From Cryphonectria parasitica EP155 (Eukaryota > Ascomycota > Sordariomycetes > Diaporthales > Cryphonectriaceae), in assembly GCF_011745365.1 (NCBI RefSeq), contig NW_024468913.1:3968001-4032000 (forward strand): a stretch of DNA of 64,000 bases, in the 5' to 3' direction. The translations under genes and the position numbers were made by a program. How positions within the stretch are numbered: position 1 is the stretch's first letter; the number at the start of each line of letters is the position of its first letter. This document shows positions 1 to 11,131 of the stretch, piece by piece. Under the pieces are notes generated by a model. It had not been told where the DNA came from. It made no database searches and worked only from the letters and a program-made list of their open reading frames with translations.

Positions 1-2451
1 GAGGAAAAAAGAGAGCAAAGTCGACGATCACTATGCCCACAGGTCCACACAAGCACCCAGTCCCCCTCCTCCTCCTCGAGAAGAGCGACAGGCATACTAA
101 CAGCACTGCTACGGTTACATACTTACTCGGACCCAAAAGACCTCGGAGCATGGTCCCGTTTATCGACAAGACCAGCGTTGTGGGAACAAGGCTAACGGGG
201 ATTGTGAGCAGTAGTAGGAAAGTAGGAAGTTAGTGATAATGATAAAAAGCAATATTATGGATTGGGACATACAATACTAGCAGTACCGCACAGCTGGGGC
301 ATGCAGCATGGGAGGGAAAAGTGAGCAAGCTATAGGCTCCCGATGGGCCGCAACCAGGGATGAGGCTCCCTCTTGCATGGCGATCTAGACCTCCTCCGTC
401 ATCTTTCTTTTACCCCCTCATCCTTTTCTCCTCCATCTTGCCAGGCTTGCTGCGAGATGAGAGAGAGGGAGAGGGGGGGAGAGAAGGGAGAGGAATCCGA
501 GCATGAGGAGATGCGGTTATTCAGATGGTATATTCGAGACACTGTGTGAATGAAAACCAAAGAAAAGAGCAAGAAAAAAAATAGCCACCAGAGAGAGGGG
601 CTCTCCCATGAGGCTCTCTCTCCTCTCTCCTTGCTCCTCCAGCCAGCTTAGGGATCCGAGACACTGGGCACACACACACTCCCAGCTGGCGTGGTTTGTG
701 GTGTGTCTCTAAACTAGTCCCAGCAATCCGGACTCCCGGGATGGCAAAAAAGAGTGAAAGATGCTCCTACTACTTACTGTCCCAGGCATGGTACGTACGT
801 ACTTACAGGGTTCAAACCCATCCCCCCTTCCCCATAAAACCACCTAGCTGCAGCAGCCAAACCCCAGCAGTGCCAGCAGCGCTGGAGGAAACCAGCCCCC
901 CAGCCTCCTCCTCCCCACCCCGCCGGCCGTTGTTTGCTGGGTGACATCGGGGCCCAGCGGAAGATGCAGAACCCTTTCCAAATATCCTGCCCCCCCCCCC
1001 CCACAAATTTCCTCTTCTCTTTTTCCCCAGTGGAAGCCATCAAAGCCTAAAATGCTACCCAAATTTCACGTACTGAACAGGTGCAGTTGATAAGAATCAG
1101 TTGGGCCGAGGTTCAACAAGGGGAAGGAAAAAGAAAAAAAAAACCAGAACCAAAACCCACCTGTCGATTACCAAAGTACAAAGTCGAAACTGAGGGGTGT
1201 CCAGCCAAAAAGCCCTCCCTCCACCTCCCTCCCCCGCCAGAAAAAGATCAGCAATCCCCTCCTAGGTCTGGCTTGCATGAGATGCCGCCGTGTGCTGGCC
1301 ACGTCAGTCATTCACTAGAAAATACTACTGTAGTACCTTGGGGTGCTGAAATTGTTGGCTTCCCTTTGCCCTCTATTGCCCCCTCCGGATAAACCGAGCA
1401 AAAGTCGTCAGCACCGTCCCGACCTTGGATTGTGAGTGACCTATGTTCTAGTAAGCAAGTAAACTGTTTCCCTAGTAGGCCAGTGAATCAACTCTATCTG
1501 TCTCAGTCAGTTTTTATCTTGTGTAGTCAAACGAACAAATTAAATAAACATGTTGGTTGGTAGTAGTAACGTATGTGGTAGATCAATCCTGCTCCTCCTT
1601 CAGCTCAGAGTGGCCTAATCTGCACGTCACCCACCTCATCAGCACTCTATTCTAATCTCCCCCCCCCCCCCTCTCCTCAGAAAGGCCTATCCAAAAGATT
1701 ACCACACTGTCGCCCCCCCCCCATCAAAGTCCTCCCCCCCTTTCCCTCTTTCCCGTCCCTACCCTCCAAATCCTCCGCGGGATGACTTGGTGGCGCTGCA
1801 CTAGCAATACTATTGGAAGAGAAAGTTTCCCTTTTATCGTTTGCCTTTCTTCCAGCTCACCCGCCAAACGTCGACCCCATCGACTGCGTGGACAGGGTCG
1901 TCCCATAAGGTTCTCCAGGGGAGAGCGAGAGGGTGGTCAGACTGCTAAGACTTCCCAATCAGGCAATTTCAGCAGAGGAGCACGTTTGGAGCAGGCCATG
2001 TTGCTTTTGTGGCTTGGGCTTGATAGACGATGGATACTTCATTTGTAATGTTGCTGTGACAAGAAGCGAAGGGTCTGACCGCCCTTCCATCTTCTCCTGC
2101 CTGGCCATGATGCTGGGTCGAGGTCAACACGAGGCGGATTACAGCCTCTTCTAGACATCCTCCTTTCCCTCCCATCTTGTCCTCCCCCCTTCTCTTGTGT
2201 TTTTTACTCTCTCTCTGAAGACGCTGACATATTCATTCATTCATTCATTCGTACATAGACGTACATGTATATATGTGCACATAAATATTTAGATTTATAT
2301 ATGTCATAGATGATTCTCTCACATAACTCTGGCATCATCAGCCCAGATCGCCATGCACCATATACCAGGCTGTCAAGCAAGCGTAAAAATATATAATAAT
2401 AAAAAAATCGTCGTCAGGCTCAGCCAGCCAGCCGGGCATCTTTTATGTCTG
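1..2451. other. Intergenic, no supported gene
   Basis: Low-complexity DNA with many C and G runs (for example around 990-1002, 1660-1672 and 1708-1740), purine-rich stretches near 460-500 and a short ATTC repeat near 2230-2250. The open frames here are short, lack family motifs and mostly follow base composition. The right end probably contains the 3' UTR of the minus-strand methyltransferase gene. Confidence 0.6.
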
Positions 2452-4136
2452 TCAGTGCTCCGGTTTCTGGCCATATGTCACGTACATGGGCATGTACATG
2501 AGACAGTTGTTGTCGTAATAAGCCTTCCTCAGCTCGATCAAAAACACCTCGACCTCCTCCCTGGTCCAGCCGCAGCCCCGGGTCAGAGGCCCCAGGGCGA
2601 TGGCCTGTGCCCCTACGAGGAGGATGTGCCTCCAGTACTCGCCGACCACTTTGAGTTCTGGGTGCTTGGGCCAGGTGCCGAGTGGCACGTGGAATATGCG
2701 CTCCTGCACGTTCACGAAGCCTGCGTCGCGCATCATAGCCGCGATCTTGCCACCAGCTGCTGCCTGGAAGTCAATGCCCAGCCGGTTGAGGCCTTGGTGG
2801 ATCAGTGCCCAGTACTGTGCGACGGGGTGGTCCGGGGGCATTGAGTTGTTCAAAGAGATTGGGTAGTGGTAGATCTCCTGCGACTCGATCCAGCCGCCGG
2901 GGCGAAGGTGACTATGCAAATAGTGACAAGAGGTCAACAACCAAACGCCGCAGAGAGACATGAGACATGAGATATGAGACATGGCGGGGCCTGAGAGAAG
3001 AGGGGGGGGGGGGGAAAGGGAGTCACTCACTCTTTAGCTGTCCGGTACAGTTTTGGCCAGTCCTTGATGGCCATGACGGTGTGCCTGGTGTGTATATAAT
3101 CAAAATGATCTAGGGGATGAATCCACGGGCTCTCGGCGTCATCCACCTCGAAGCGCACGTTGGCGGGCACCCAGTCCGGCTGTATAGGACTTAGGTCGAT
3201 GCCGAGGACGTTGGCTGAGGGGAACTGGTCGCCCATCTCGAGAGCCCAGATGCCCGTACCCGTCCCGATGTCGAGGATGTTATGCAGACTCCCATCGCGG
3301 ATCGGGGCAAAGAATAGCTGCTCCTGGCACAGCAGCTTGACGCATGTGTGCTTCATGTCCTCGCGATCCTGCTCTGCTTCGTCGTTGGGAAAGTTGTACC
3401 TCCCCTCCCTAAATCTGTGGTAGCGCCTCCCGTTCTCGAACAGGTAGTCTCGTACGCTGCTGGACAAAGACGTGGACGCGAAGCTGGCACGATCCGACTC
3501 GTATCCTGGATCCGACTCCAGCTCAAGCTGCTCATGGTCGATGATGATGGCGCCGGTTCCCGACTGGGTCAGGGCATCAGGATCTGCTTCATGGTTCTGG
3601 TCTTGGAACTGGCCACTGCCAGACGCATCACCGCCTGTAGCATGTGTGGAGAGGTCTGCTGGTGCTAGTGCTGGTGATGCGGCGGGCGAGCTGACCGCAG
3701 GCTCTGAAGCTACGAGGTGATGCGCGGTATCTGTTGGTGGTGATGGTGGTGGCGAGGGTGATCTCGGAAGGAGAGGAGTGTGATCAGCATGGGCTTCCTC
3801 CTGTGGGGTATGATGGCTAGAGGCAAGGTCCACGGAGGAGGGGGCAACAAGTCCGCTGCCCGCTGCTGGAGAGGCTGGTGGTGGTTGTACTTGTGATACG
3901 AAGCTGGGGACAGCCTCCTGGCGCGGGTCAATCGAAGCCGGTGTGGAGTCGTGGTCAGCGTCGACAGAGGCCTGTGAGTGGCGGTCATCCGAGGCGGCTT
4001 GAGCCCGAGTGGGTGGTGGTGCACGCCCAGAGGCTGATGGAGTTCCATAGGGGTGGGCATCACGGACGCTGCCCTCGTCCTTGTTAAAGGAGGAGGCGAC
4101 CGAGATGGCCGAGTCGGTCTGGTGAAGAGGGTCCAT
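2452..4136 (-). CDS. LaeA-like SAM-dependent methyltransferase
   Basis: Predicted 521-residue class I methyltransferase of the fungal TAM/LaeA-like group. Members are nuclear or cytosolic and some regulate secondary metabolism and development; the substrate here is unknown. Two exons: 4136-3031 and 2911-2452, with a 119-bp GTGAGT...ATAG intron. Splicing joins LYRTAK to DHLRPGGW, the usual junction between the post-motif helix and motif III. Residues 1-225 are Ser/Pro/Ala/His-rich and probably disordered. The catalytic fold follows, starting with YLFENGRRYHRF. Motif I (LDIGTGTGIWA) lies at about 288-298, with an acidic GIDLSPIQP loop after it. The C-terminal helices (WTREEVEVFL, then YYDNNCLMYMP) are typical of LaeA-like proteins. 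The start is the Met of MDPLHQTDS; an in-frame upstream Met would add 61 residues that look like translated UTR. It need not be LaeA itself, since these genomes carry many paralogues. Confidence 0.85.
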
Positions 4137-5853
4137 CACTGCTTCAGGCCGGAGTTCTCGTGGGCGTTCGGTCGAGCTAAGGTGGAATATGAAAAGCTCG
4201 AGTTCCACAGGATGATGGAGGGTGAGAAAGACGAGGACCAGGAAGAGGTCGAGTGGCGAGCAGCTGTCCCCAAGATGCTCCCAGTAGTGGGCAGAGCAAA
4301 GCGAAAGGTGGGTAGGCACTACGGCTTTAAGGACCTGGTACTAGCCCTCTGCTCAGTTGTAAACACAAAGGCATCGGATTGTCGGACGATGGAATGATGA
4401 TGCCTATGGCGTGGCGTTGTGGTGATGAACTGGTGATGGGAGTCGGCTCTTCTACCGTCGTGGGCACTTTCTCTGGATGGTTGTGTGGAGGCTGTGTTCG
4501 TCTGATGGAGCTGGGTCGAGCTCTTTGTATATATATATATAGAAAGGAAGAAGTAAAGAGGAGGAGGTGAGCTAAGAGGGATAAAAAGGGGGCAAGTCTG
4601 TTTCCAGAATATACAGTACAAGGCCCGTGAAACAGGAGGAGAAGGAAAAGATGAGAAGAACGAGAAAAAGTAAAGAGTCGAGGGGGTGTATTGAAATTGG
4701 ATTCGTATCAAACTGGCTGGTTGGTTGGTTGGTTAGGATGATGAAAGAAGAAAAAAACGGTTAACGCAGGGCAAGGTTTGTGTTGAGGTCACATCCAAAA
4801 AATTAAGAGCCTGAGCATTGATTGAATGTGACGGTAGATGGGGCGCCGGGGTGGGAGGGGGGGGGGGCGGATAACAGATTGGATGACAAAAGTTACAAGC
4901 AGATTTGAGACGGGAAGAAAAATGATATGCTTTGAGTGAGTAGAACAAGCGTGACAGAAAAGAGGGGGTAGGGACGAGGGAGAGAGAACGGGGCGGGGCC
5001 GGGAAAGCCACACGGTAAGGAAACAGCCACGAGCAAATAGTCCACGGAAGGTGCCCAAGACAAGACCGGCACACGGTTCGCCAGAAACTTCTGAAAGAGC
5101 GGCAAGTTTTGGGGGCAAGAGAAAAAGATAGGAAAAGAAAATTGAAAGAAAAACGAACCAGAAAAAGCAACACGATGAAACGGCGGAAAGAGTAAAAGGT
5201 AACCCAGAAAGGGAAAGAAGATAGGCAGTAGTACAAGAAAAGGAAAACACGAAGAGAACAGTTAAGACATGTATACTCGATCCATCCACACAACACACAC
5301 GCACACACACTCTCTCCATGTTGCCTTAAACCATGGTGGGTAAAGTACAAAACGGAGACGGCATGTAGGCAATGCAGCCCTTACTGGACACTGGCCGTAG
5401 GCTCGGACAATAATGACAAATATGGTAAATTCAGCAGAAACACAGATTGTCTAGTAAAATTAGCTGCTCTCTTAAGTCCATTTTGGTCTTTGTCTATCTT
5501 TGGCTACGAGAGGAAAATGAGGAGGAAGAGGACGGACAGAAAGAGAAACACTCACGATACTGTAGACGAGTGGGATGACCTGAGGAACGGGTCGTTCCGG
5601 GGAAAGTCCCACCCACACCCGTTGCAGTTGCAGTCGCAGTCGCACTCGGTTATCAATCCAAGACGTCACTAGGCAGATTTGATTCTCACCCACACACACA
5701 ACTGTCTGTGCACATGCACTTCACTGTAAGAGGAAACCTCTGCTTTTGCCAATCCATGCTTGTACCATAGTTTACGATACAAGGTCGGGCCCCATTAAGG
5801 AAAAGAAAGAGGAGAAAAGAAAAGAACAGAACAGAAGTGAGTGTGTGTGTGTA

Positions 5854-5911
<58 letters not shown>

Positions 5912-5928
5912 GAGAGTCTAGAGGAGAG
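4137..5928. other. Divergent intergenic region between two methyltransferase genes
   Basis: Shared upstream region of the minus-strand LaeA-like gene and the plus-strand methyltransferase-like gene. The first half, read on the minus strand, is pyrimidine-rich as in fungal 5' leaders. A G run lies near 4858-4866. No conserved reading frame was recognised. Confidence 0.5.
5840..5907. repeat. Compound (GT)n(GA)n microsatellite
   Basis: An imperfect GT tract (5840-5872) runs directly into an uninterrupted GA tract (5873-5907). It ends about 20 bases before the ATG at 5929, so it lies in the presumed 5' leader of the downstream gene. Confidence 0.9.
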
Positions 5929-7098
5929 ATGGCCAAGCAACCAAGCTGTGTGGGCTCGTCCAACTTCGACCCGGCAGCCCTCGCCAAAGACCCAGAGACC
6001 ACCTCTCGCGTCGCCTCTCTCCTCCAGAAAGATGACTTCGCCGGCGCCATCAAGGCTTACTTCAGCCTCCCGCCCAACGACACATACGCCTACCATGCCA
6101 TCAGCACCGTTTACCTGAATCAAGTTCAACATATCGTCAACCTCGGCGGCGTCAATGGCCTTCACGCCTGGTACGCCGCCCCCTCTTCCTCCTCCTCCTC
6201 CTCCTCCTCGTCGCCGCCCCTCCCAGGCCCTCCCTCTAGACAAGACGTCGAGGCCTACATCTCCATCTTTCTCCCCAACACCCTGACCTCGTCCGCCCTC
6301 AAAGCCTTCGGCGCCAACGCCAAGAGGGACAGCATTCGCGCCAGCGTCGCCGCCCACCTCACCTCAAAACGCTACCTCCACCCAGGCGGCCCTCATCTCA
6401 ACATCCCCAAGAAGAAAGCCACTGCCAAGGATATCCCGTCCAATCCTTATTTCGACTTCTGGGCCTGGTCGTGCCTCAACCTCGAGTGGTGTGGGCCCAA
6501 CCCCGAGTCCGAGGCCCGCTCCCAGAGCCACCACCTGCTCCCCGTGCTGATGCACCACTTTGGCTGCGCCGTCCCCTCGTACGAGAGCCTTGAGGTACTG
6601 CGTCTGGTCGCCGCGGGCCGCACAGTCGCCGACGTCGGCAGCGGCAATGGCTACTGGGCCTTTATGCTGCGGCAGCACGGCGTCGCTGTGGCGCCTGTCG
6701 ATAGCGCACAGAGCGAGTGGCGCGCGACCTGGGTCGGTGACACGGCCATCATGGACGGAGTGAAGTGGCTCGGGAGAAACGGCGGCGGCGAGGACCTCGT
6801 TCTGCTGATGGTGTACCCTGTGGTCGGCGGCGGGGCGGGCGGTGGTGCCGAAGGCGGGTTTACGAGGGATCTTCTCAAGGCGTACAAGGGGGACACGCTT
6901 GCCGTCGTGGGCACACAGAACCATAACGGGTACACGAGCTTTCGGGACTGCACGCTGGACGAGTACATGGAGAGAGAGCAGCCGGGCTGGACCAAGGTCG
7001 TGCAGATCCCCTTGCCGAGTTTTGCTGGCAAGGACGAGGCCTTGTTCGTTTATCAGAGAGGGGCCAAGCTGGGGTCCGCCCTGAACAATGCGACATGA
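5929..7098 (+). CDS. Methyltransferase-like protein, fungal orphan family
   Basis: Single-exon 389-residue protein with a Rossmann-type glycine motif VADVGSGNGYW at about 233-243, which is motif I of SAM-dependent methyltransferases. Upstream is a helical region, a Ser run (about 86-95) encoded by a TCC microsatellite, and the aromatic segment NPYFDFWAWSCLNLEWCGPN. After motif I come a short acidic strand (VAPVDSAQ), LVLLMVYPVVGG and a late strand (TLAVVGTQNHNGYTSF). This is the normal strand order for a class I fold. I recognise the type as a conserved fungal hypothetical but cannot name a substrate. The ATG at 5929 follows a GT/GA microsatellite; an overlapping frame from 5837 only reads through that repeat. 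Confidence 0.8.
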   Translation: MAKQPSCVGSSNFDPAALAKDPETTSRVASLLQKDDFAGAIKAYFSLPPNDTYAYHAISTVYLNQVQHIVNLGGVNGLHAWYAAPSSSSSSSSSSPPLPGPPSRQDVEAYISIFLPNTLTSSALKAFGANAKRDSIRASVAAHLTSKRYLHPGGPHLNIPKKKATAKDIPSNPYFDFWAWSCLNLEWCGPNPESEARSQSHHLLPVLMHHFGCAVPSYESLEVLRLVAAGRTVADVGSGNGYWAFMLRQHGVAVAPVDSAQSEWRATWVGDTAIMDGVKWLGRNGGGEDLVLLMVYPVVGGGAGGGAEGGFTRDLLKAYKGDTLAVVGTQNHNGYTSFRDCTLDEYMEREQPGWTKVVQIPLPSFAGKDEALFVYQRGAKLGSALNNAT

Positions 7099-7282
7099 AG
7101 AACAAGATGTGAAAGAGGATGAAGGACTACTCTCGGATGAGAAGCTCACATATGTAAGGTCTGATATCTTAAGGCCGCGGCAGCAAGTCTCAAAAGGCAG
7201 CAAGGATTAGCAATCTGTTGTGCGTCTGGAAGAGTGACAACTGCAGTAGTGATTGTTGATACATCATTTCAGGTAGCAGTAG

Positions 7283-7372
7283 TATTATTACTTGCTTCCC
7301 TCTTGAGCGTCATATTATTACTTGCTTCCCTCTTGAGCGTCATATTATTACTTGCTTCCCTCTTGGGCGTCA
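7283..7372. repeat. Three tandem copies of a 30-bp unit
   Basis: Units at 7283-7312, 7313-7342 and 7343-7372 begin TATTATTACTTGCTTCCC. The third differs from the others by one base (GGGCGT for GAGCGT). They sit between two convergent genes, so probably in a 3' UTR. The open frame through them (repeating LLLASLLSVI) has no support as a gene. Confidence 0.9.
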
Positions 7373-7463
7373 TCCACTGCCAGTACTTGAAAGAAGATCC
7401 AGGTGGTGGTGGTGGTGTTCATCGTCATCATTATGATTTATCTAGAGACAGACATGAAATATC

Positions 7464-9155
7464 TCATTCAACGCCCTTGCCAGCTGCCTTCTCCGTCAGT
7501 ATCGTTTTTGACGCCGGCTTCAGTCCCCGAACCGGACGCTCGACACAATTCCACGAGCACGCCTGCCTGAGGAACGAAACCAGTCTCTGGCCCGGCTCCA
7601 ACTCCAGCCGGCCCTGCAGCGGCTGGAGATTCGCGACCATCCCCTCATCATGCACCGGGGGCGTGTAGAACCATATCTCCCACCACTCCATCCACTGCGC
7701 GGCCGGCCTGAGAACAGATCGGCCGCAGACCGTACAGGGTCTCTCCCCCGTCTTGTACTTGGAGGTGGTATCCTCCAGGACGTTGACCAGCCTGGGGAAC
7801 CTCTTCTGGTCCAGGTACTCGCCCCAGCCGCTCGGAGGGGTGTTGCGCACACAGGTCTGCAGGGCAAGCTCCATGAGCGAGAACACCCTTGTATGATTGA
7901 GCCCGCTCCCCGGGTTCGGGTGCTTGCGGGGAGATGACGGGGCCGAGCCGAGGGGTTCTGTGGCCAGGTGTGTGGCGCCCTCGTCGATCCGAAAGTCTGA
8001 GTACACCCTGCCCTGTGTGTCAGTGCACTGCACCGGCGTGCGCGCCCATTGACGTGCATAGTAGCCGCTGGCATGATCGGGCTTGAACAACCACCAGTTG
8101 CCTCTATCATGCATGTGCGGAGGGTGGGCGCCGCTCTCCCAGGCGGGCTTCTGGTCGGTAGTGTGCGGCTGATAGAAAGGATTTGGAAACACACTCAGGC
8201 AGTCCAGCTGGCTGCGCGTGTCGTAAATGAGCTCCAGAAGCTCAAAGGGCAGATGCCGCAGGCGGTTCTGCGACACGTTCAGCTCCTTGAGGTTCTTGAG
8301 CCTGAGGATGCACGGCGGGATCTCAGTCAGCTGGTTGCCGCGCAGGCTCAGGACGGTCATGCGGTCCAGGTCAAAGACGGCCCTGGGGAGCCGGGTCAGG
8401 CTGTTGTGGAAGAGAAACAGCTTGAGCTGTGGAGGCGAATGCGAAAATGGTACGCCCTTGGCGACGATGGGGATACGCTCAAACTCAGACAGGACGGAAA
8501 TGGTGTCGTCTGAGATCTGCTCCAGCCCAATGGCCCTAACATTGTGAGTAGGCGCAGTTAGCAGGAGCCTTGTGTGAAGGGAACCATTCGATCCCGTCTC
8601 ACTATAGGAGGGAAACGCGTGCAGAGAGACGAGGGCGGGGCAAGAAACCTACGATAAGTCGATCCACTCATCCCCTTGTTCCATACGGTACAGGATCCTC
8701 CTCCGGGCCTCGGCCTCGGCGGGCGAGATGCCAGCAGCCTGGGAGGAGCGCGGGACCTGGTAGGCCTGCGAGAGCGAGAAGGGCTCCGCAGGAGGGGGAG
8801 GAGGCTCGCTCGGGATGCCATCACACGAGGACTTGTCGTCGCTGCCCAGATAGACGCCGCTGTCGTGCTGGCGCTGAAACTTGCGCTTCTGAGCAGCAGG
8901 CCCGGGGAGGTGATCATCTTCGTGGTCTTCTACTGGTCGCTGCCTGTCCCAGGGCCCGACGTACTGCTTCTTGCGGCGGCCCTGGGTGTAATTCTCAACA
9001 GCTGGGTCATCGTCGCTGGAGAAAATGGCCAGCTCGCTCGAGTCTGAGAAGAGCTGAGAGGGTGTGCTTCGCTTTCTCTTGGCCAAAGGGGGAAGAGATT
9101 GTACATCAGCGCTGTAGGGAGGAAGCGCGGGCTCCTCGTCCTGGCCGTGGTCCAT
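7464..9155 (-). CDS. Leucine-rich-repeat protein, fungal
   Basis: Predicted 524-residue LRR protein. Two exons: 9155-8653 and 8535-7464; the 117-bp intron starts GTAGGT and ends TTAG. Splicing joins DEWIDL to SAIGLEQIS, an LRR-type strand. Residues 1-165 are charged and low in complexity, ending in the helix AEARRRILYRMEQGDEW. Three to four LRRs follow (LKLFLFHNSLTRLP, MTVLSLRGNQLTEIP, LKELNVSQNRLRHLP). The C-terminal region has a possible zinc knuckle (CTVCGR) and a Trp-rich WMEWWEIWFY segment. LRRs suggest a protein-binding scaffold; no enzyme motif is visible. The Met at 9155 was chosen because the upstream extension (to 9335) is not protein-like. Function unknown. Confidence 0.75.
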
Positions 9156-11131
9156 GCTGGGAACTGACTGTGCGGTAAGAGCGTGTTCAGGAATTTGTAC
9201 AGGACACTTGTATCGAATGGGACTCAAATCCCTCGACCCATAATACCCCAGATCGATCTCGGACCCAAGAAGAGCGCGTCCTCTTCTGCTCGGGGGGCCC
9301 ACAGTGTGTTTGCGGGAACTTGAACAAGTAAACAAGGAGGATGACTACTTGGACCTTGGACCCGAACGCTGCCTCAATCTCCTTATTTTTTGGAAGAAGA
9401 AAAAAAGGCCAAGAGTAGGAAGAATTGTGCCTTAATCTCAAATGAATTTGGGAACAAATGAAACCCAGTGTGAGGTGAGGATGTGGAGTGAGGGTAGAAC
9501 TGCGCGAGGTGCGGTGGCTGAGGTCGCGTTTGAGTTGAGCTGTGAGGGGTAGGTTGGAGGCGCGTTCGACAGTACAAATGACACAGTGCCCCACAGTACC
9601 CTACAGTGTAGCACAAGGAGCCTCACTGGAAAGAGATCGAGGACGTCCTTTCCCACTCATACGTTTCTGCATAGTAACCTCACCATGCAAAGGTTGCTCT
9701 GTAGCAGTAAGCACTGTCTTGTCAGCACATATTCAAACCTCATTTGAGCAACAAACCAGATCTTCCCGACACCATGTATCACTTAGACACAAACAGGTTC
9801 CAGGCAATCCTATTGCAAGCCAGAGCAGTGACTGCATCAGCTACCCATTGCTCCGATCATCACCTTTTTCATCTTCGTAAACGTCTTTTCTTCCACGAGA
9901 TTCAAGACAAGCAGCACTCATCACTGGTTGTAGCAAAGGCGGAGTCGTGTTTCCTGGGCAGAGCGTGTTGGCTGTTGTGGATGCTGCGACCTCTGGAGTT
10001 CCTTGGTGAGGGCATCGACACTAGCAGCCAGGACTTGTAACGTATTGCCTTAGCAAGGTCTATCGTCAGAACATGTGTTCTCTCATTAGAGTTTTTTTAT
10101 CCCGAAGTGCTCCCCGTTTTAAGGTTGTCGAAACTTTGCCGCGCCCCTGGATCAAGCTTGGTGTTTGAGAGTACTTTTATATGTAATGGTCCATCCATGA
10201 GTCGGATGAATGCCCGAGACGGAGCCTGTCCGGAAATGCTGGGATACCGCAGACCGACCGGTGGGCATGAGAGGAACCCGATCTGTGCATCTTATCAGAT
10301 GCTAGCTGGTCCTTTTCGTAGTCGTCTCAGCAAGGCTCTCAGAAACGAATAAAAATATATATATAAAAAAGTCCCCAATAAGCAAGGTACTTATCGTCAG
10401 ATATCATCTCTGCAACGACGATCACTGATATCTCCGGCAAAATGCAGCCCCTCTCTCAGGGTTGTTTTCGTCCCGAGCGGTCCTCGCTGCAACACCGCAC
10501 GACAATCTCCATTGTACATTACAGCATAGCGTGCCGAGGAGTCAGATCTAGAGTTCTCCCATGCCCTTGCTCTCAGTCTCCAATGGCTGTCGCTTGTCCC
10601 TTATCTCCCTGGTAGCATTCTGGTCTGCCTCTGTCCTTTTTCGACGACGTCATGCAGTGAGATGGATGTGATATCCCCGAGAGCCATCCCACCCCTGCTG
10701 TCTTTCTGCCGACACTGCATGCCGTCCCACTGCCGCTGATACCTTGTGCAGTAGGGAAAATGAAGATGACCATGTCTGTGTATGCAAGCGCCTCGTCTGT
10801 GTGTGCCAGGTGTGTGTCTGCCATAGTTCATGTACATAGTACAACCATGCGGCGCAGTTGAGAATAGTGAGAAGGAGACAAGCCAGCCGGTAGGACCCCC
10901 CTCTCAGCACATTTTGCCTATCTTGAGATGTTATACACGGTGTGCCTCCATGCTGTGGGAGGGGGCAAGTAACGTGCCATTTATCTAGATGCACACCTCC
11001 CAGCAATTTTTGTACCCAGTAGACAAGACAGAACAGCATCTTCCTCTGCGAGTATCCTTTCACTGCGTTCTTTCGTTTGGTCAAAAGAAGAACCCGCCTG
11101 CGCCTTTAATGCAGCCCAGACCGCACTGAAC
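9156..11131. other. Divergent intergenic region, no supported gene
   Basis: About 2 kb between the LRR gene (-) and the MFS transporter gene (+). The small frames (for example 9774-10040 and 10107-10352) show no motif, no splice-extended continuation and no conserved composition. It probably carries both promoters. Confidence 0.5.

Noticed and set aside
808..820. tRNA B-box-like GGGTTCAAACCC
   Set aside because: No A-box at the right distance and no cloverleaf could be folded by eye.
2353..2844. 163-codon plus-strand frame
   Set aside because: Exactly antisense to exon 2 of the LaeA-like methyltransferase, whose motifs are clear.
9774..10040. 88-codon plus-strand frame starting MYHLDTNRF
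   Set aside because: No family resemblance and no sign of introns or neighbouring exons; plausible by chance in this composition.
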